Shown piece after piece: positions 8,224 through 17,882 of a DNA stretch of 64,000 nt (position 1 is its first letter; the number at the start of each line of letters is the position of its first letter). The DNA lies in the NCBI RefSeq assembly GCF_900102685.1, contig NZ_FMZA01000013.1, positions 39,043 to 103,042 on the forward strand. Direction: 5' to 3'. This DNA comes from Melghirimyces thermohalophilus. Its GTDB lineage: Bacteria > Bacillota > Bacilli > Thermoactinomycetales > DSM-45169. A program made the translations under genes and the position numbers. The notes beneath the pieces were generated by a model. It saw nothing but the letters and a program-made list of their open reading frames with translations, had not been told where the DNA came from and searched no databases.

Positions 8224-9687
8224 ATGGGTGACAATCGAAGAAATGACTCGGAAAAAAACAGCGATTGGCGTGTAAAGATACAGCGGATGGGTAGTTTTCT
8301 CAGCGGATTGATCATGCCGAACATCGGGGCATTTATCGCTTGGGGGTTGATTACCGCCCTCTTTATCCCGTCGGGGTGGCTGCCCAATGAAAATCTGGCT
8401 AAACTGGTCGATCCGATGATCAAATACCTGTTGCCCTTGTTGATCGGATTTACCGGCGGCAATATGATTTACGGTGCCCGCGGCGGCGTTGTAGGTGCCA
8501 CCGCCACCATCGGTGTGATCATCGGGGCGGACATTCCGATGTTCCTGGGTGCTATGTTGATGGGGCCTGTGGCTGGTTGGGTGATCAAGCAGGTGGATCG
8601 CCTGTTTGAAGGAAAAGTGCGTTCTGGTTTTGAAATGCTGGTCAACAACTTTTCCGCCGGTATTGTGGCCGCTCTCCTCACCATTGCCGCCTATCTCGCA
8701 ATCGGACCGGTGGTATTGGGGTTGAACAAACTGCTGGCTGCCGGTGTGGGGTGGATCATCGGTGCGGGGTTGTTGCCTCTGGCCAACCTGTTTATCGAAC
8801 CGGCCAAGGTGTTGTTCCTGAATAACGCCATCAACCACGGCATCTTGAGTCCGATCGGCGTGGATCAGGCCAGCCGGACCGGAGAGTCGATTCTATTTCT
8901 GCTGGAGTCCAATCCGGGCCCCGGTCTGGGCATTTTGGCCGCATACTGGTTGGTAGGTAAAGGCATGGCGAAACAATCGGCACCAGGGGCCGCTGTGATT
9001 CATTTTCTCGGCGGTATTCATGAGATTTATTTCCCGTACATCCTCATGAAACCGGCTCTGATCCTGGCTGCGATCGCCGGCGGCATCAGCGGGGTCTTTG
9101 TCTTCTCTTTATTTGGTGCCGGGTTGGTAGCGGTTCCCTCACCAGGCAGCATCTTCGCCCTGCTGGCGATGACTCCCCGCGGCGGTTATCTTGGCGTCTT
9201 GGCAGGGGTGCTGACAGCGACGGTCGTCTCCTTCCTGGTCGCTTCCCTGTTCCTGAAACGAAGTCCCGACACCGACGGGGACTTGGCGACAGCCACCCGC
9301 ACCATGGAATCGATGAAAGGGAAGAAAAGTATGGCGGCGTCCGAGATGGTTAAAGAGCCGGTGAAAGAGGAGACTCCGGAACCGAAACCGGATCAGGAAA
9401 AGGATGTCAACAAAATCGTCTTCGCCTGTGATGCCGGCATGGGCTCCAGCGCCATGGGTGCCTCGGTTCTGAAAAGCAAGGTGGATAAAGCGGGGCTCGA
9501 TATTGAGGTGACCAACACGGCGATCAGCAAATTGCCTGCAGATGCCGATATCGTCATCACTCATAAAAACCTGACGGATCGGGCCAAGGAAAAGTTGCCT
9601 GGGGCCCGGCACATTTCCGTCGATAATTTCTTGGCCAGCCCTGAATACGACGCCCTTGTAAACCGGCTGAAGGAAGATGATTCGTAA
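8224..9687 (+). CDS. mtlA: PTS mannitol transporter EIICB
   Basis: Membrane permease with cytoplasmic EIIB domain that imports mannitol as mannitol-1-phosphate. 487 residues. The EIIC half spans roughly residues 20-340, with the GGIHEIYFPYIL substrate-domain motif and MPNIGAFIAWG near the first helix. A charged linker (about 355-395) leads to the EIIB domain with the phosphorylated cysteine in FACDAGMGSSAMGAS (C402). There is no EIIA domain; that is supplied by mtlF. First gene of the order mtlA-mtlR-mtlF-mtlD, as in Geobacillus stearothermophilus. ATG 8224 follows AAAGGAGGGG. Confidence 0.97.
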   Translation: MGDNRRNDSEKNSDWRVKIQRMGSFLSGLIMPNIGAFIAWGLITALFIPSGWLPNENLAKLVDPMIKYLLPLLIGFTGGNMIYGARGGVVGATATIGVIIGADIPMFLGAMLMGPVAGWVIKQVDRLFEGKVRSGFEMLVNNFSAGIVAALLTIAAYLAIGPVVLGLNKLLAAGVGWIIGAGLLPLANLFIEPAKVLFLNNAINHGILSPIGVDQASRTGESILFLLESNPGPGLGILAAYWLVGKGMAKQSAPGAAVIHFLGGIHEIYFPYILMKPALILAAIAGGISGVFVFSLFGAGLVAVPSPGSIFALLAMTPRGGYLGVLAGVLTATVVSFLVASLFLKRSPDTDGDLATATRTMESMKGKKSMAASEMVKEPVKEETPEPKPDQEKDVNKIVFACDAGMGSSAMGASVLKSKVDKAGLDIEVTNTAISKLPADADIVITHKNLTDRAKEKLPGARHISVDNFLASPEYDALVNRLKEDDS

Positions 9688-9703
9688 AAGCAGGTGAACC
9701 CCC

Positions 9704-11803
9704 ATGTACTTCACTTCCAGGGAACGAGCGCTCCTTCGTCTGTTAACCGGTGAGGTGCGTCACTGGACCGTGGCGGAGTTGGCGGAAGCCCTCGGTGTCA
9801 GTACGCGTACCATCCACCGGGATCTCGCCGGACTCGAGTCGACACTGGACGAGTTTGGTCTCGTCCTGCAGAAACAGGCGGGACGTGGGATTTTTCTTCA
9901 GGGGGATGCTGCTGGAGAGGAGTCCCTCCGAGCTGTCCTGGCCAACACACCGGAAAGGGACTACACCCCGGTGGAACGGGAAGTATATCTTCTCTGCACA
10001 TTGCTTGATGCATCGGAACCGGTGAAATTGGCTGCCTTGGCGGCGGATCTCGGTGTGACCCCGGCTACGATCCGTCACGATCTCGACCGCGTCCAAGTAT
10101 GGTTGCAGTCCTTCGACCTTACGTTGCTCATACAGCGGGGTTGGGGCGTTCAGGTACTCGGTGGGGAAAAGGAACGGCGATCAGCGATGCGGAGCCTGCT
10201 CGCCGATCATTTTGACGAAGGGGAGATCCTGGGGATCATGAAACGCTCCCTCACTCGTCAATCCCCCGAACTTTCCGGGGCGATTACCGAACGGTTGTTA
10301 GGGCTGATGGAGCGGGAGCGGCTGATCCAGGTGGAACGTGTCGTTCAGGAAGAGATCAAAAACCTCCCCTATTCCCTGGCAGACGCCGCCTATGTGGGGC
10401 TGGTCGTTCATTTGGCCCTGGCTATAGAACGGATCCAACAGGGAGAAATGCTCTCCTTTGACCCGAGCATGATAGAAGATCGAGCGGGCACAGAGGAGCA
10501 AAAGGTGGCCGAGAGGATCGCCGAAAGGCTGTCCAAGCATCTCGGCTTAACCTTTCCTGAAGCGGAGGTGGCCAATATCCTCCTCCATCTGCGGGGAGCG
10601 AAATTGGGCACCGATCAGGGATACTGGTTCCGGGAAGGCGCCGGAACGGTGGTGGAGGAGACCGGGGAATTGATCCGTCGTGTGGGTGAGGAGCTGGGTG
10701 TCTCCCTGGCTGAGGATCCTTCTTTGACAGAAGGGTTGCTCGCTCATCTGGAACGGGCTGTTTACCGACTGCGAGAAAACCTGCCGATCCACAATCCGCT
10801 GCTTCCCCGCATTGAAAAAGAGTATCCGGTGTTATTTGATGCGGTAGAGAAAGCGATGGCGGAAGTGTTCCCATCAAAATCGGTGCCCCGGGAGGAGATC
10901 GGTTATCTGGTGATGCATTTCGGGGCCGCCTTGGAAAGGAGGCGGCGGGGGCGTCCCCGGCGTGCCCTGGTGGTTTGCGCCAGCGGCATCGGCACGTCGA
11001 AATTGCTGGCGAGCCGCCTGCAAGCGGAATTCCCTCAGATCGCTGGAGTGGAGACGGCCTCCTTCTTGGAATGGCCGGGTAAGGATCCCCGGGATTATGA
11101 TCTGATCCTCTCCACCATCCCTTTGGATCTGGAGGAGGGGGCCTATCTCCGTGTTCATCCTTACCTGACAGACCAGGACCTCTCCCGTATCCGGGCCCGG
11201 TTAAAGGAAACGGGACCAAGCATGCTGAACAGAGACATGCCGCCGGCGACGGAAGCCTCGGACGCCGACGTGATTATGGACACGTTAGAGGGCCTCCGGC
11301 AGGCAGTGGACGGCATCCTGATGATCCTTCGAGGCTTTTCTTACAGGGAGATTTCCGAGGGGGCTACGCTTTCGGAGGTTTTATATCAGGCTTGTCGGCG
11401 GTTGGAAGCAGAGGGGGTGCTTCGTGAACCGGCTGCGGTGACCGATCGGTTGTTGCAACGGCAGCAGTTAGGGGGACTCGGCATCCCGGGCACCGGATTG
11501 GCTCTGTTTCATGCGCGGTCTGACGAGATTCTTCGTCCTTCCTTTACCGCTTATGATTTGGCACAACCGATCGAGCTAAAGGGAATGGATGGGGAAAAGA
11601 TGAAGATGACGGGCCTTTTGATGCTGTTGGCACCGGAAACGGGGATGGAAAGCCTCGTCGGTTCACTGAGCAGGATCAGCGCTCTCATCGTTGAGGCTCC
11701 AACTGTTTTTCAATCCAAAGATGAAAGCGGCATTCGCGGTTTTCTGGCAGAGCAACTTAATCGAAGTCTGTTTGAAAAGATCGAAGAACAAAGGAGAGTG
11801 TAA
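9704..11803 (+). CDS. mtlR: Mannitol operon activator MtlR
   Basis: PRD-containing transcription activator of the mannitol operon, 699 residues. Domain order: N-terminal DeoR-type helix-turn-helix (AELAEALGVSTRTIHRDL near 24-41), a second HTH-like segment around 110-130, PRD1 (about 170-280), PRD2 (about 285-400, EIGYLVMHFGAAL), an EIIB-like domain with a cysteine in ALVVCASGIGTSKLLASRL, and an EIIA-like C-terminus. Phosphorylation of the PRD/EII domains by HPr and EIIB tunes activity in the family. Its gene lies 16 bases after mtlA and abuts mtlF. Confidence 0.95.
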   Translation: MYFTSRERALLRLLTGEVRHWTVAELAEALGVSTRTIHRDLAGLESTLDEFGLVLQKQAGRGIFLQGDAAGEESLRAVLANTPERDYTPVEREVYLLCTLLDASEPVKLAALAADLGVTPATIRHDLDRVQVWLQSFDLTLLIQRGWGVQVLGGEKERRSAMRSLLADHFDEGEILGIMKRSLTRQSPELSGAITERLLGLMERERLIQVERVVQEEIKNLPYSLADAAYVGLVVHLALAIERIQQGEMLSFDPSMIEDRAGTEEQKVAERIAERLSKHLGLTFPEAEVANILLHLRGAKLGTDQGYWFREGAGTVVEETGELIRRVGEELGVSLAEDPSLTEGLLAHLERAVYRLRENLPIHNPLLPRIEKEYPVLFDAVEKAMAEVFPSKSVPREEIGYLVMHFGAALERRRRGRPRRALVVCASGIGTSKLLASRLQAEFPQIAGVETASFLEWPGKDPRDYDLILSTIPLDLEEGAYLRVHPYLTDQDLSRIRARLKETGPSMLNRDMPPATEASDADVIMDTLEGLRQAVDGILMILRGFSYREISEGATLSEVLYQACRRLEAEGVLREPAAVTDRLLQRQQLGGLGIPGTGLALFHARSDEILRPSFTAYDLAQPIELKGMDGEKMKMTGLLMLLAPETGMESLVGSLSRISALIVEAPTVFQSKDESGIRGFLAEQLNRSLFEKIEEQRRV

Positions 11804-11805
11804 AT

Positions 11806-12243
11806 ATGAACGGGGATGTTTTAAATGAAAACACGGTTCTCCTCAATGCCCGTGCAGAGGATAAAGAAGAGGCGATTCGGATGGCGGGGGGCCTCTTGGT
11901 CGATCAGGGGTATGCGGACGCTACCTACATCGATAAAATGATGGAACGGGAAGCCTCTCACACCACCTATATCGGAAATTCCGTTGCCATTCCTCATGGA
12001 ACGGAGGAGGGGAAAGAGCATATCCACCGCTCGGGAATCTCCATTGTCCAGTTGCCGGAAGGCGTCGATTTCGGCGACGGACAAATCGCCAAAATCGTGA
12101 TCGGTATCGCCGGTAAAGGGGATGAACACATGGATATGCTTTCCAAGATCGCACTGGTTGTCTCGGAAGAGGAGAACGTGACCCAAATGGTAAAAGCTGC
12201 CTCGAAAGAGGAGCTTCTGGCCATGTTCCAAGGAGTGAACTGA
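11806..12243 (+). CDS. mtlF: PTS mannitol EIIA component
   Basis: 145-residue cytoplasmic EIIA of the mannitol/fructose class, accepting phosphate from HPr on the histidine of VAIPHGTEEG (H64) and passing it to the EIIB domain of MtlA. Its start lies 2 bases after the mtlR stop with GGAGAG upstream, and mtlD begins 2 bases after its stop, so the three are tightly coupled. Confidence 0.95.
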   Translation: MNGDVLNENTVLLNARAEDKEEAIRMAGGLLVDQGYADATYIDKMMEREASHTTYIGNSVAIPHGTEEGKEHIHRSGISIVQLPEGVDFGDGQIAKIVIGIAGKGDEHMDMLSKIALVVSEEENVTQMVKAASKEELLAMFQGVN

Positions 12244-12245
12244 GC

Positions 12246-13406
12246 ATGCAGGCGGTCCATTTCGGTGCAGGCAACATCGGTCGAGGGTTTATCGGCGCGC
12301 AGCTCAGCCGCTCCGGTTACCAGGTGTGCTTCGTCGACGTGCAAGCCCCCCTGGTGGAAGCGCTGCGGGAGCGGGATAGCTACACCGTCCAGCTCTTAGG
12401 CGAAGAGCCGTCAGCAGTGCGCGTGTCAGGGGTGACCGCCTTCAACAGCCAGACGGAGCCGGAGCGGGTGGCTGAGGCGATCGCCGCGGCCGATCTTGTC
12501 ACCACGGCAGTGGGGCCTCATGTGTTAAAAGCGATCGCGTCACTGATTGCTGAGGGGATCAAGCTGCGGTTAAAGCGGAAGACTCCCCCGCTCAATGTCG
12601 TCGCCTGTGAAAACATGTTGCAGGGTTCCACGTTGTTAAAAAAGGAAGTGGCTGCACACCTGTCGGCGACGGAACAAGCGGAATTGGCCGATCGCGTCGG
12701 ATTTCCCGACGCTGCTGTCGACCGGATCGTCCCCGTACAGAGCGGGACGGATCTTTTGGAAGTAGCGGTGGAGCCCTTTTACGAATGGGTGATCGATCGA
12801 ACCGGAATCAAGGGAGAAGTGCCGCCGGTTAAGGGGGTTACCTATGTAGATGACCTCACACCGTACATCGAGCGGAAACTGTACACAGTAAACACGGGCC
12901 ATGCGGTCTGCGCCTATACCGGGCGCATCTTGGGGTATGAAACGATCCAACAGGCGATCAAAGATTCACGGGTGGCTGAGATCGTCAGCGGTGCGCTGGA
13001 GGAGACGGGTGCTTTATTGGTGGCTAAACACGATTTTGATAAAGGAGAACACCAAGCATACATCCAGCGCATGTTGGATCGCTTCCGGAATCCTCACCTC
13101 ACCGACCCGGTTGCCCGCGTCGGCCGTTCACCCCTTCGCAAACTGAAGCGGACCGATCGCCTCGTCGGCCCCGCCCTCCAACTGATCGAAGAGGGGATCA
13201 CCCCGGAACATCTGGCCACCGGAATCGCCGCTGCCTTCTTTTTCGATGAGCCCGAGGACCCGGAAGCGGTGGAACTGCAGCAAATTCTAGATCGAGACGG
13301 TGTCGCCGGCGCCTTGCAGATCGTCGCCGATCTCCCCCGGGATTCACAGTTGACGCGGTTGGTGGTCCAACGGTACCAAAGATGGCAAGAAAAAATAGAG
13401 GGTTAA
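12246..13406 (+). CDS. mtlD: Mannitol-1-phosphate 5-dehydrogenase
   Basis: Oxidises mannitol-1-phosphate to fructose-6-phosphate with NAD+, feeding glycolysis. 386 residues. The N-terminal Rossmann motif is VHFGAGNIGRGFIG. The polyol dehydrogenase catalytic region is visible as ERKLYTVNTGHAVCAYTG, with the conserved lysine, asparagine and histidine, around residues 207-224. ATG 12246 follows AAGGAGTG. It is the last gene of the mannitol operon; a strong terminator follows. Confidence 0.97.
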   Translation: MQAVHFGAGNIGRGFIGAQLSRSGYQVCFVDVQAPLVEALRERDSYTVQLLGEEPSAVRVSGVTAFNSQTEPERVAEAIAAADLVTTAVGPHVLKAIASLIAEGIKLRLKRKTPPLNVVACENMLQGSTLLKKEVAAHLSATEQAELADRVGFPDAAVDRIVPVQSGTDLLEVAVEPFYEWVIDRTGIKGEVPPVKGVTYVDDLTPYIERKLYTVNTGHAVCAYTGRILGYETIQQAIKDSRVAEIVSGALEETGALLVAKHDFDKGEHQAYIQRMLDRFRNPHLTDPVARVGRSPLRKLKRTDRLVGPALQLIEEGITPEHLATGIAAAFFFDEPEDPEAVELQQILDRDGVAGALQIVADLPRDSQLTRLVVQRYQRWQEKIEG

Positions 13407-13416
13407 AGGATTCCTG

Positions 13417-13452
13417 AACTTCCTTCCAGTGATGACGGAGGGAAGTTTTTTT
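13417..13452 (+). terminator. Terminator of the mtl operon
   Basis: 11-base stem AACTTCCTTCC (13417-13427) with GGAGGGAAGTT (13437-13447), one G-U pair, running into T7. Confidence 0.9.
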
Positions 13453-13552
13453 GTGTTTGTTCATCCATTTGTGCTGAACTTCTCATTGGTTTCTTACCAA
13501 ACCTTAATCTGAGCTCTTTATGATTGACTCAGAGTAAAGGAGTGAGCAGTCA

Positions 13553-14743
13553 ATGAGGATTTTGCTTGTGCCATCAGGGTTTAAAGAGAGTATCAGTGCA
13601 GAAAAGGCTGCTATCTGCATGAAAAATGGGATCCGGCGTGTCTTGTCAAAGGCGAAGGTGGTTTCCCTTCCCTTGGTGGATGGCGGTGAGGGTTTTGTGA
13701 ACACCATGGTAAAGTGGACACAAGGGAGCCTCAGTCATCAGTTGGTAACCGGTCCGATCCGTCAACAAACAGAAGCTTCAATCGGCTTTTTAGGATATTC
13801 ATCACCAAAAACCGCGGTAATCGAGGTCGCTTCTGCGGCGGGATTAAAATGGGTGCCGAGAGATCAACGGAATCCGGAACGAACCACTTCTTACGGGGTC
13901 GGCGAATTGATCTGTGCTGCACTGGATCAGGGAGCGAAACGCATTTTAATCGGCTGTGGGGACTCCGGAACCCATGACGGCGGAATCGGAATGGCCCAGG
14001 CCCTGGGTGTCCGCTTTCTAGATCCGTCGGGGCACCGGATCGATGTTCGAGAAGGGGCGCATGTGATCGGGCAGATCGCATCGATCGATCTGTCAACCAT
14101 CGATCCCCGTCTCCAGCAGGTGTCGATCGATGTGGCTTGCAATTGGCATAACATCCTTTGCGGACCCCATGGGGTTACAAGGGTCTTTGGACGGCAAAAA
14201 GGGGCGACGGAAAAACAATTGCTGCGATTGGAGAAGAGTTTTGAACACCTATCGACCCTCATTGAGAAAACGACAGGTCATACCGTGGATCAAATTCCAG
14301 GTGGGGGTGCCTCCGGAGGGTTGGGTGCCGGTTTGTACGGTTTGCTTGGAGCCACGCTACACCCTCGGTATGATATCATTATGAAGCAGTTGGATCTGGA
14401 CCGGTATTTGCAAGAGACGGATCTTGTCTTAACAGCAGAAGGAAGCATCGATTTTCAGACACCACGAGGAAAAATTCCGGCAGAAGTGGCGACCCGAGCG
14501 AAACGTTACGGGAAACCGGTGATTGCGATTGCAGGGATGATCGGCGAGGGAGCCCGACTCAATTACCGCCACGGCATCGATGTGTATACCAGCATCTTGC
14601 AATCTCCGGTTCCATTGGAGAAAGCCATGGCGAATACAGAAGCCTGGTTGGAAGATAGCGTGGAAAGTCTGATGCGAACCCTTTGGATCGGACAAGAGCT
14701 GGCAGCCACACAATACCAGAGGCAGGTAGCTTCGGGCCAATGA
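13553..14743 (+). CDS. Glycerate 2-kinase (GarK/GlxK type)
   Basis: Phosphorylates D-glycerate, in GarK-type enzymes to 2-phosphoglycerate, which enters glycolysis. 396 residues, close to the family's 380. Family features are LVPSGFKESISAEKAA at the N-terminus, LPLVDGGEGF, GCGDSGTHDGGIGMAQALG around residues 141-159 and GGGASGGLGAGLYG. ATG 13553 follows AAAGGAGTGAGCAG. It overlaps the following permease by the four bases ATGA, so the two are translationally coupled, suggesting that the permease imports glycerate or a compound converted to it. Confidence 0.92.
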   Translation: MRILLVPSGFKESISAEKAAICMKNGIRRVLSKAKVVSLPLVDGGEGFVNTMVKWTQGSLSHQLVTGPIRQQTEASIGFLGYSSPKTAVIEVASAAGLKWVPRDQRNPERTTSYGVGELICAALDQGAKRILIGCGDSGTHDGGIGMAQALGVRFLDPSGHRIDVREGAHVIGQIASIDLSTIDPRLQQVSIDVACNWHNILCGPHGVTRVFGRQKGATEKQLLRLEKSFEHLSTLIEKTTGHTVDQIPGGGASGGLGAGLYGLLGATLHPRYDIIMKQLDLDRYLQETDLVLTAEGSIDFQTPRGKIPAEVATRAKRYGKPVIAIAGMIGEGARLNYRHGIDVYTSILQSPVPLEKAMANTEAWLEDSVESLMRTLWIGQELAATQYQRQVASGQ

Positions 14744-16176
14744 GTATGGCAGAGGCAAGGGTTTCGCAGCAGACAGGGAAGCAGGACACGTCACAAAGCA
14801 TGCTGAAGTGGGTATGGTGCTCGCTCTTATTGGGCGGGTTGCTTGGCTTGGCATTTTTGCCCTTAGATTTGCAAGTGGACGGGAGATTGTCCCTGATTAC
14901 ATTTATCGTGGCGATTTACTGTTGGACGGCTACCTCCCTCCCCACTTCATGGGTGGCTGTCGCAGCGCTCTTGTTTTTAGTCATGAGCGGAGCGACCAAT
15001 CAGAACGTACTATTTTCCTCTCTGTCGTCAGATGTGATCTGGTTGATGATCGGAGCTTTCATGATCGGAGCGGCGATGCAGAAAACGGGATTGGCGGCCC
15101 GAGTCACTTTGCTGCTCACATCTAGAGCTAAGACCGTTCCCGGTTTGTTTTTATTGCTCACCTTGGTAATTCAGTTTTTGACGCTACTGATCCCCTCTAC
15201 CTCTGGACGAGCCTCGGTGTTGATCCCGATATTCCGAGATTTATCCGAGGAGGTTCAACATGAGAAGGTAACCAAGGGGCTATCTCTGCTGATTCCGACG
15301 ATCATTCTCATCGCGACCAGCTCCACTTTGTTGGGAGCCAGCTCTCATTTTATCGTCAATAATTATCTGCGATCCTTGGGAGAAGAAGAGATATCCTTTC
15401 TCACATGGATCGTGTGGGGGGCTCCCTTTGCGTTGGTGGCCAGCATGGTTGCTTGCTTCTTTATTATCACTCGTTTCCTCGACAGGGAGGCACGGGGGAT
15501 CTCTCTAGCCCCAAAACAGATGGCGCCGGCGGGTGACCTGACCCAAAAGGAAAGCATCACGTCGATGGTTCTGGGTGCGATGGTGTTGCTCTGGACCACC
15601 GAATCGATTCACGGGATCGATATGGTAACCGTCACCATTTACGGAGCCCTACTCCTCACTGCCCCAAAAGTGGGGTCCCTCCCTTGGAAAGAAGGGATCC
15701 AATCCGTTCCGTGGAATCTGATTCTCTTTGTGGCGGCGGCGATCGCCCTGGGCGACTCTTTGACGGAAACCGGCGCGGCGGACTGGCTGGTCGGGAATTT
15801 GTTAGCCATGACAAAAAGCTTCCTGTTCCAGTCGGAGTTTATGACGCTCTTGCTGGTCACGCTCATATGTTTGACTGCCCATCTCTACCTGCCCTCTCAT
15901 ACGACGAGAGCGATCATTTTCACTCCACCCCTTCTCTCCCTGGGCATGGCCGAAGGGATCGATGTGGTAGCCATGTCATTTTTGATGATGGTGGGCATGA
16001 ACTTTTGTCTCACTTTCCCCGTCAGCTCGAAAGCATTGATGATCTATTTTGATGAAAACAAAAGCTTCCGAGCCGATGATTTGCGACGGCTGAGCCAGGT
16101 CATGTCGATCATCTATCTGGGGTTGATGATTCTGTTTTACTATACCTATTGGGAGTGGACAGGCTTAACCTTGTAA
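14740..16176 (+). CDS. SLC13/DASS family anion permease
   Basis: Membrane symporter of the SLC13 (divalent anion:sodium) superfamily, 478 residues with about eleven hydrophobic segments. Two paired re-entrant-loop-like motifs are visible, LLIPSTSGRASVLIPI around residue 162 and HLYLPSHTTRAIIFTPPL around 385, the places where SLC13 proteins bind sodium and carboxylate. The start is ATG 14740, overlapping the glycerate kinase stop (ATGA); upstream in-frame starts lie inside the kinase gene. Substrate unknown; by linkage with glycerate kinase a hydroxycarboxylate such as glycerate or tartronate is likely. A hairpin terminator follows. Confidence 0.85.
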   Translation: MSMAEARVSQQTGKQDTSQSMLKWVWCSLLLGGLLGLAFLPLDLQVDGRLSLITFIVAIYCWTATSLPTSWVAVAALLFLVMSGATNQNVLFSSLSSDVIWLMIGAFMIGAAMQKTGLAARVTLLLTSRAKTVPGLFLLLTLVIQFLTLLIPSTSGRASVLIPIFRDLSEEVQHEKVTKGLSLLIPTIILIATSSTLLGASSHFIVNNYLRSLGEEEISFLTWIVWGAPFALVASMVACFFIITRFLDREARGISLAPKQMAPAGDLTQKESITSMVLGAMVLLWTTESIHGIDMVTVTIYGALLLTAPKVGSLPWKEGIQSVPWNLILFVAAAIALGDSLTETGAADWLVGNLLAMTKSFLFQSEFMTLLLVTLICLTAHLYLPSHTTRAIIFTPPLLSLGMAEGIDVVAMSFLMMVGMNFCLTFPVSSKALMIYFDENKSFRADDLRRLSQVMSIIYLGLMILFYYTYWEWTGLTL

Positions 16177-16198
16177 AGGACAGGGGAGCCTGTCCTTT
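16175..16198 (+). terminator. Hairpin after the SLC13 permease
   Basis: 10-base perfect stem AAAGGACAGG (16175-16184) and CCTGTCCTTT (16189-16198) with a 4-base loop. The U-tract is limited to the arm itself followed by CATTTAAT. Confidence 0.7.
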
Positions 16199-16304
16199 CA
16201 TTTAATAAATTTCATCTGCCCCTGTTTACAGGAAGATATTTGTCATTCATGTATAAAAGGGGTTAAAGTATACTGGACCGACCGTAAAGGAGGATTGCTA
16301 TTCT

Positions 16305-17537
16305 ATGGGTTGGATCCGTTCTTATCGATTTCCCCTTCTCTTGTTGTCTGCCATCCTCATCGGCAGCGTCATCGGTTTGATATGGGGACCGCGATCCGCC
16401 GTGCTGAAACCCTTGGGAGATATTTTTCTGAATCTCATGTTTGTGGCGGTGGTTCCACTGGTTTTCGTGACAATCAGCAGTTCCATCACCAATATGTCCA
16501 GCTTGAAACGATTGGGTCGGATCATGGGCGGGATGCTTTTGATCTTTGCAGTGACCGGTTTGATTGCTTCGCTATTGATGTTGGTCTCTGTAAAATTGTT
16601 CAACCCGGCTGAAAGTGTTCACATCCCCTTGGAAGCGCAGGGGGATATGAAGGAGGTCACCCTAGGTGAACAACTGGTCCAAACGGTGACCGCTCCCGAT
16701 TTCCGTGATCTCCTGTCAAAGGAAAGGATGCTGGCGTTGATCTTAATGGCGGCCCTTTTTGGAATCGCCGTCAGTCAAACTGGAGAGAAAGGGATCCCTG
16801 TTGCCCGGGGCTTATCAGCCCTGTCACAGGTACTGATTCAGTGGGTGGGACTCATTTTATGGTATGCTCCGATCGGCTTGGGGGCTTATTTTGCTGCCCT
16901 TGTGGGGGAGTTCGGCCCGCAATTGGTCGGCTCTTATGCTCGGGCAGTTCTCGTTTATTATCCGGTGGCTTTACTCTACTTTGCTCTCTTCTTTACGCTC
17001 TACGCTTGGATTGCGGGAGGGAAGGAAGGTGTGCGCCGCTTCTGGGGGGTGATCCTATCACCGGCTGTCACCGCATTGGCCACCGGAAGCAGTGTGGCGA
17101 CCATTCCCGCCAACCTGACTGCTTCGGCCCAATTGGGTATATCGAAGGAGGTGCGTGATGTAGTCGTGCCGGTAGGCGCCACGATTCACATGGATGGCTC
17201 TTGCTTGAGTGCGATTCTAAAAATTTCCTTCCTATTCGGTTTGTTCCACCTGCCTTTTGAGGGAATCGGAACCTATTTGACTGCGATCGGTATCGCCTTG
17301 TTGAGTGGAATGGTGATGTCTGGGGTGACCGGCGGCGGTTTTATCGGTGAAATGTTGATCGTCACCATGTACGGCTTTCCTCCAGAGGCGCTGCCGGTCC
17401 TGGCCGTCCTAGGCACCGTCGTCGATCCCCCGGCCACGATGGTAAACGCCAGCGGCGACACGGTATCCGGCATGCTGCTCTCCCGATGGACCGAGGGGAA
17501 GGGATGGATGGATAGGGAAAGGATACGGACTTTGTAA
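16305..17537 (+). CDS. Dicarboxylate/amino acid:cation symporter
   Basis: DAACS-family (GltP/GltT/DctA/TcyP) sodium- or proton-coupled carrier, 410 residues. Characteristic features are FLNLMFVAVVPLVFVTISSS near residue 45, the serine-containing hairpin ATGSSVATIPANL around residue 262, GATIHMDGSCLSAIL and the TM8 motif DPPATMVNASGD near 374. Substrate cannot be told apart between glutamate/aspartate, C4-dicarboxylates and cystine. ATG 16305 has AAAGGAGG upstream. It is monocistronic and separate from the preceding pair. Confidence 0.9.
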   Translation: MGWIRSYRFPLLLLSAILIGSVIGLIWGPRSAVLKPLGDIFLNLMFVAVVPLVFVTISSSITNMSSLKRLGRIMGGMLLIFAVTGLIASLLMLVSVKLFNPAESVHIPLEAQGDMKEVTLGEQLVQTVTAPDFRDLLSKERMLALILMAALFGIAVSQTGEKGIPVARGLSALSQVLIQWVGLILWYAPIGLGAYFAALVGEFGPQLVGSYARAVLVYYPVALLYFALFFTLYAWIAGGKEGVRRFWGVILSPAVTALATGSSVATIPANLTASAQLGISKEVRDVVVPVGATIHMDGSCLSAILKISFLFGLFHLPFEGIGTYLTAIGIALLSGMVMSGVTGGGFIGEMLIVTMYGFPPEALPVLAVLGTVVDPPATMVNASGDTVSGMLLSRWTEGKGWMDRERIRTL

Positions 17538-17882
17538 AAACCGAGGCAGAGGGTGGAAGGGGTGTTGGTTAACTGAGAGGATCAAGCCCAGGTCACATCG
17601 GAGTTGGGTCGGTATCGGCTTCCTTGGATATCTTCCTGTTGTGAAAACCCGGACGGGTACCGCTTGGCCCTTGAGAAGCCTCATACCACCAATGCTGTAT
17701 ATCCTAACCGGCTGAAGATGGAGAGGTGGGTGTGACCTTGCAGGTGAATCCGGAAAGCACCGAGCATTGTAAAGCCGGCCGCTTGACGGTGACCGGATTC
17801 TTTGTTGCAGGAGGACATTAAGAGTGGTTCCGGCATAGGATAGATGTTAGATCCCGCGGGAAACAACAAGGAGGTTAAAACC
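17538..17882. other. Intergenic region with no recognised gene
   Basis: 345 bases between the symporter gene and the repeat protein. I found no conserved coding frame, no clear promoter hexamers and no strong U-tract terminator. It is GC-rich with several short potential stems. It may be the promoter and leader of the downstream gene. Confidence 0.5.

Noticed and set aside
10422..11219. 265-residue minus-strand frame inside mtlR
   Set aside because: Proline/arginine-rich low-similarity translation typical of antisense in GC-rich genes.
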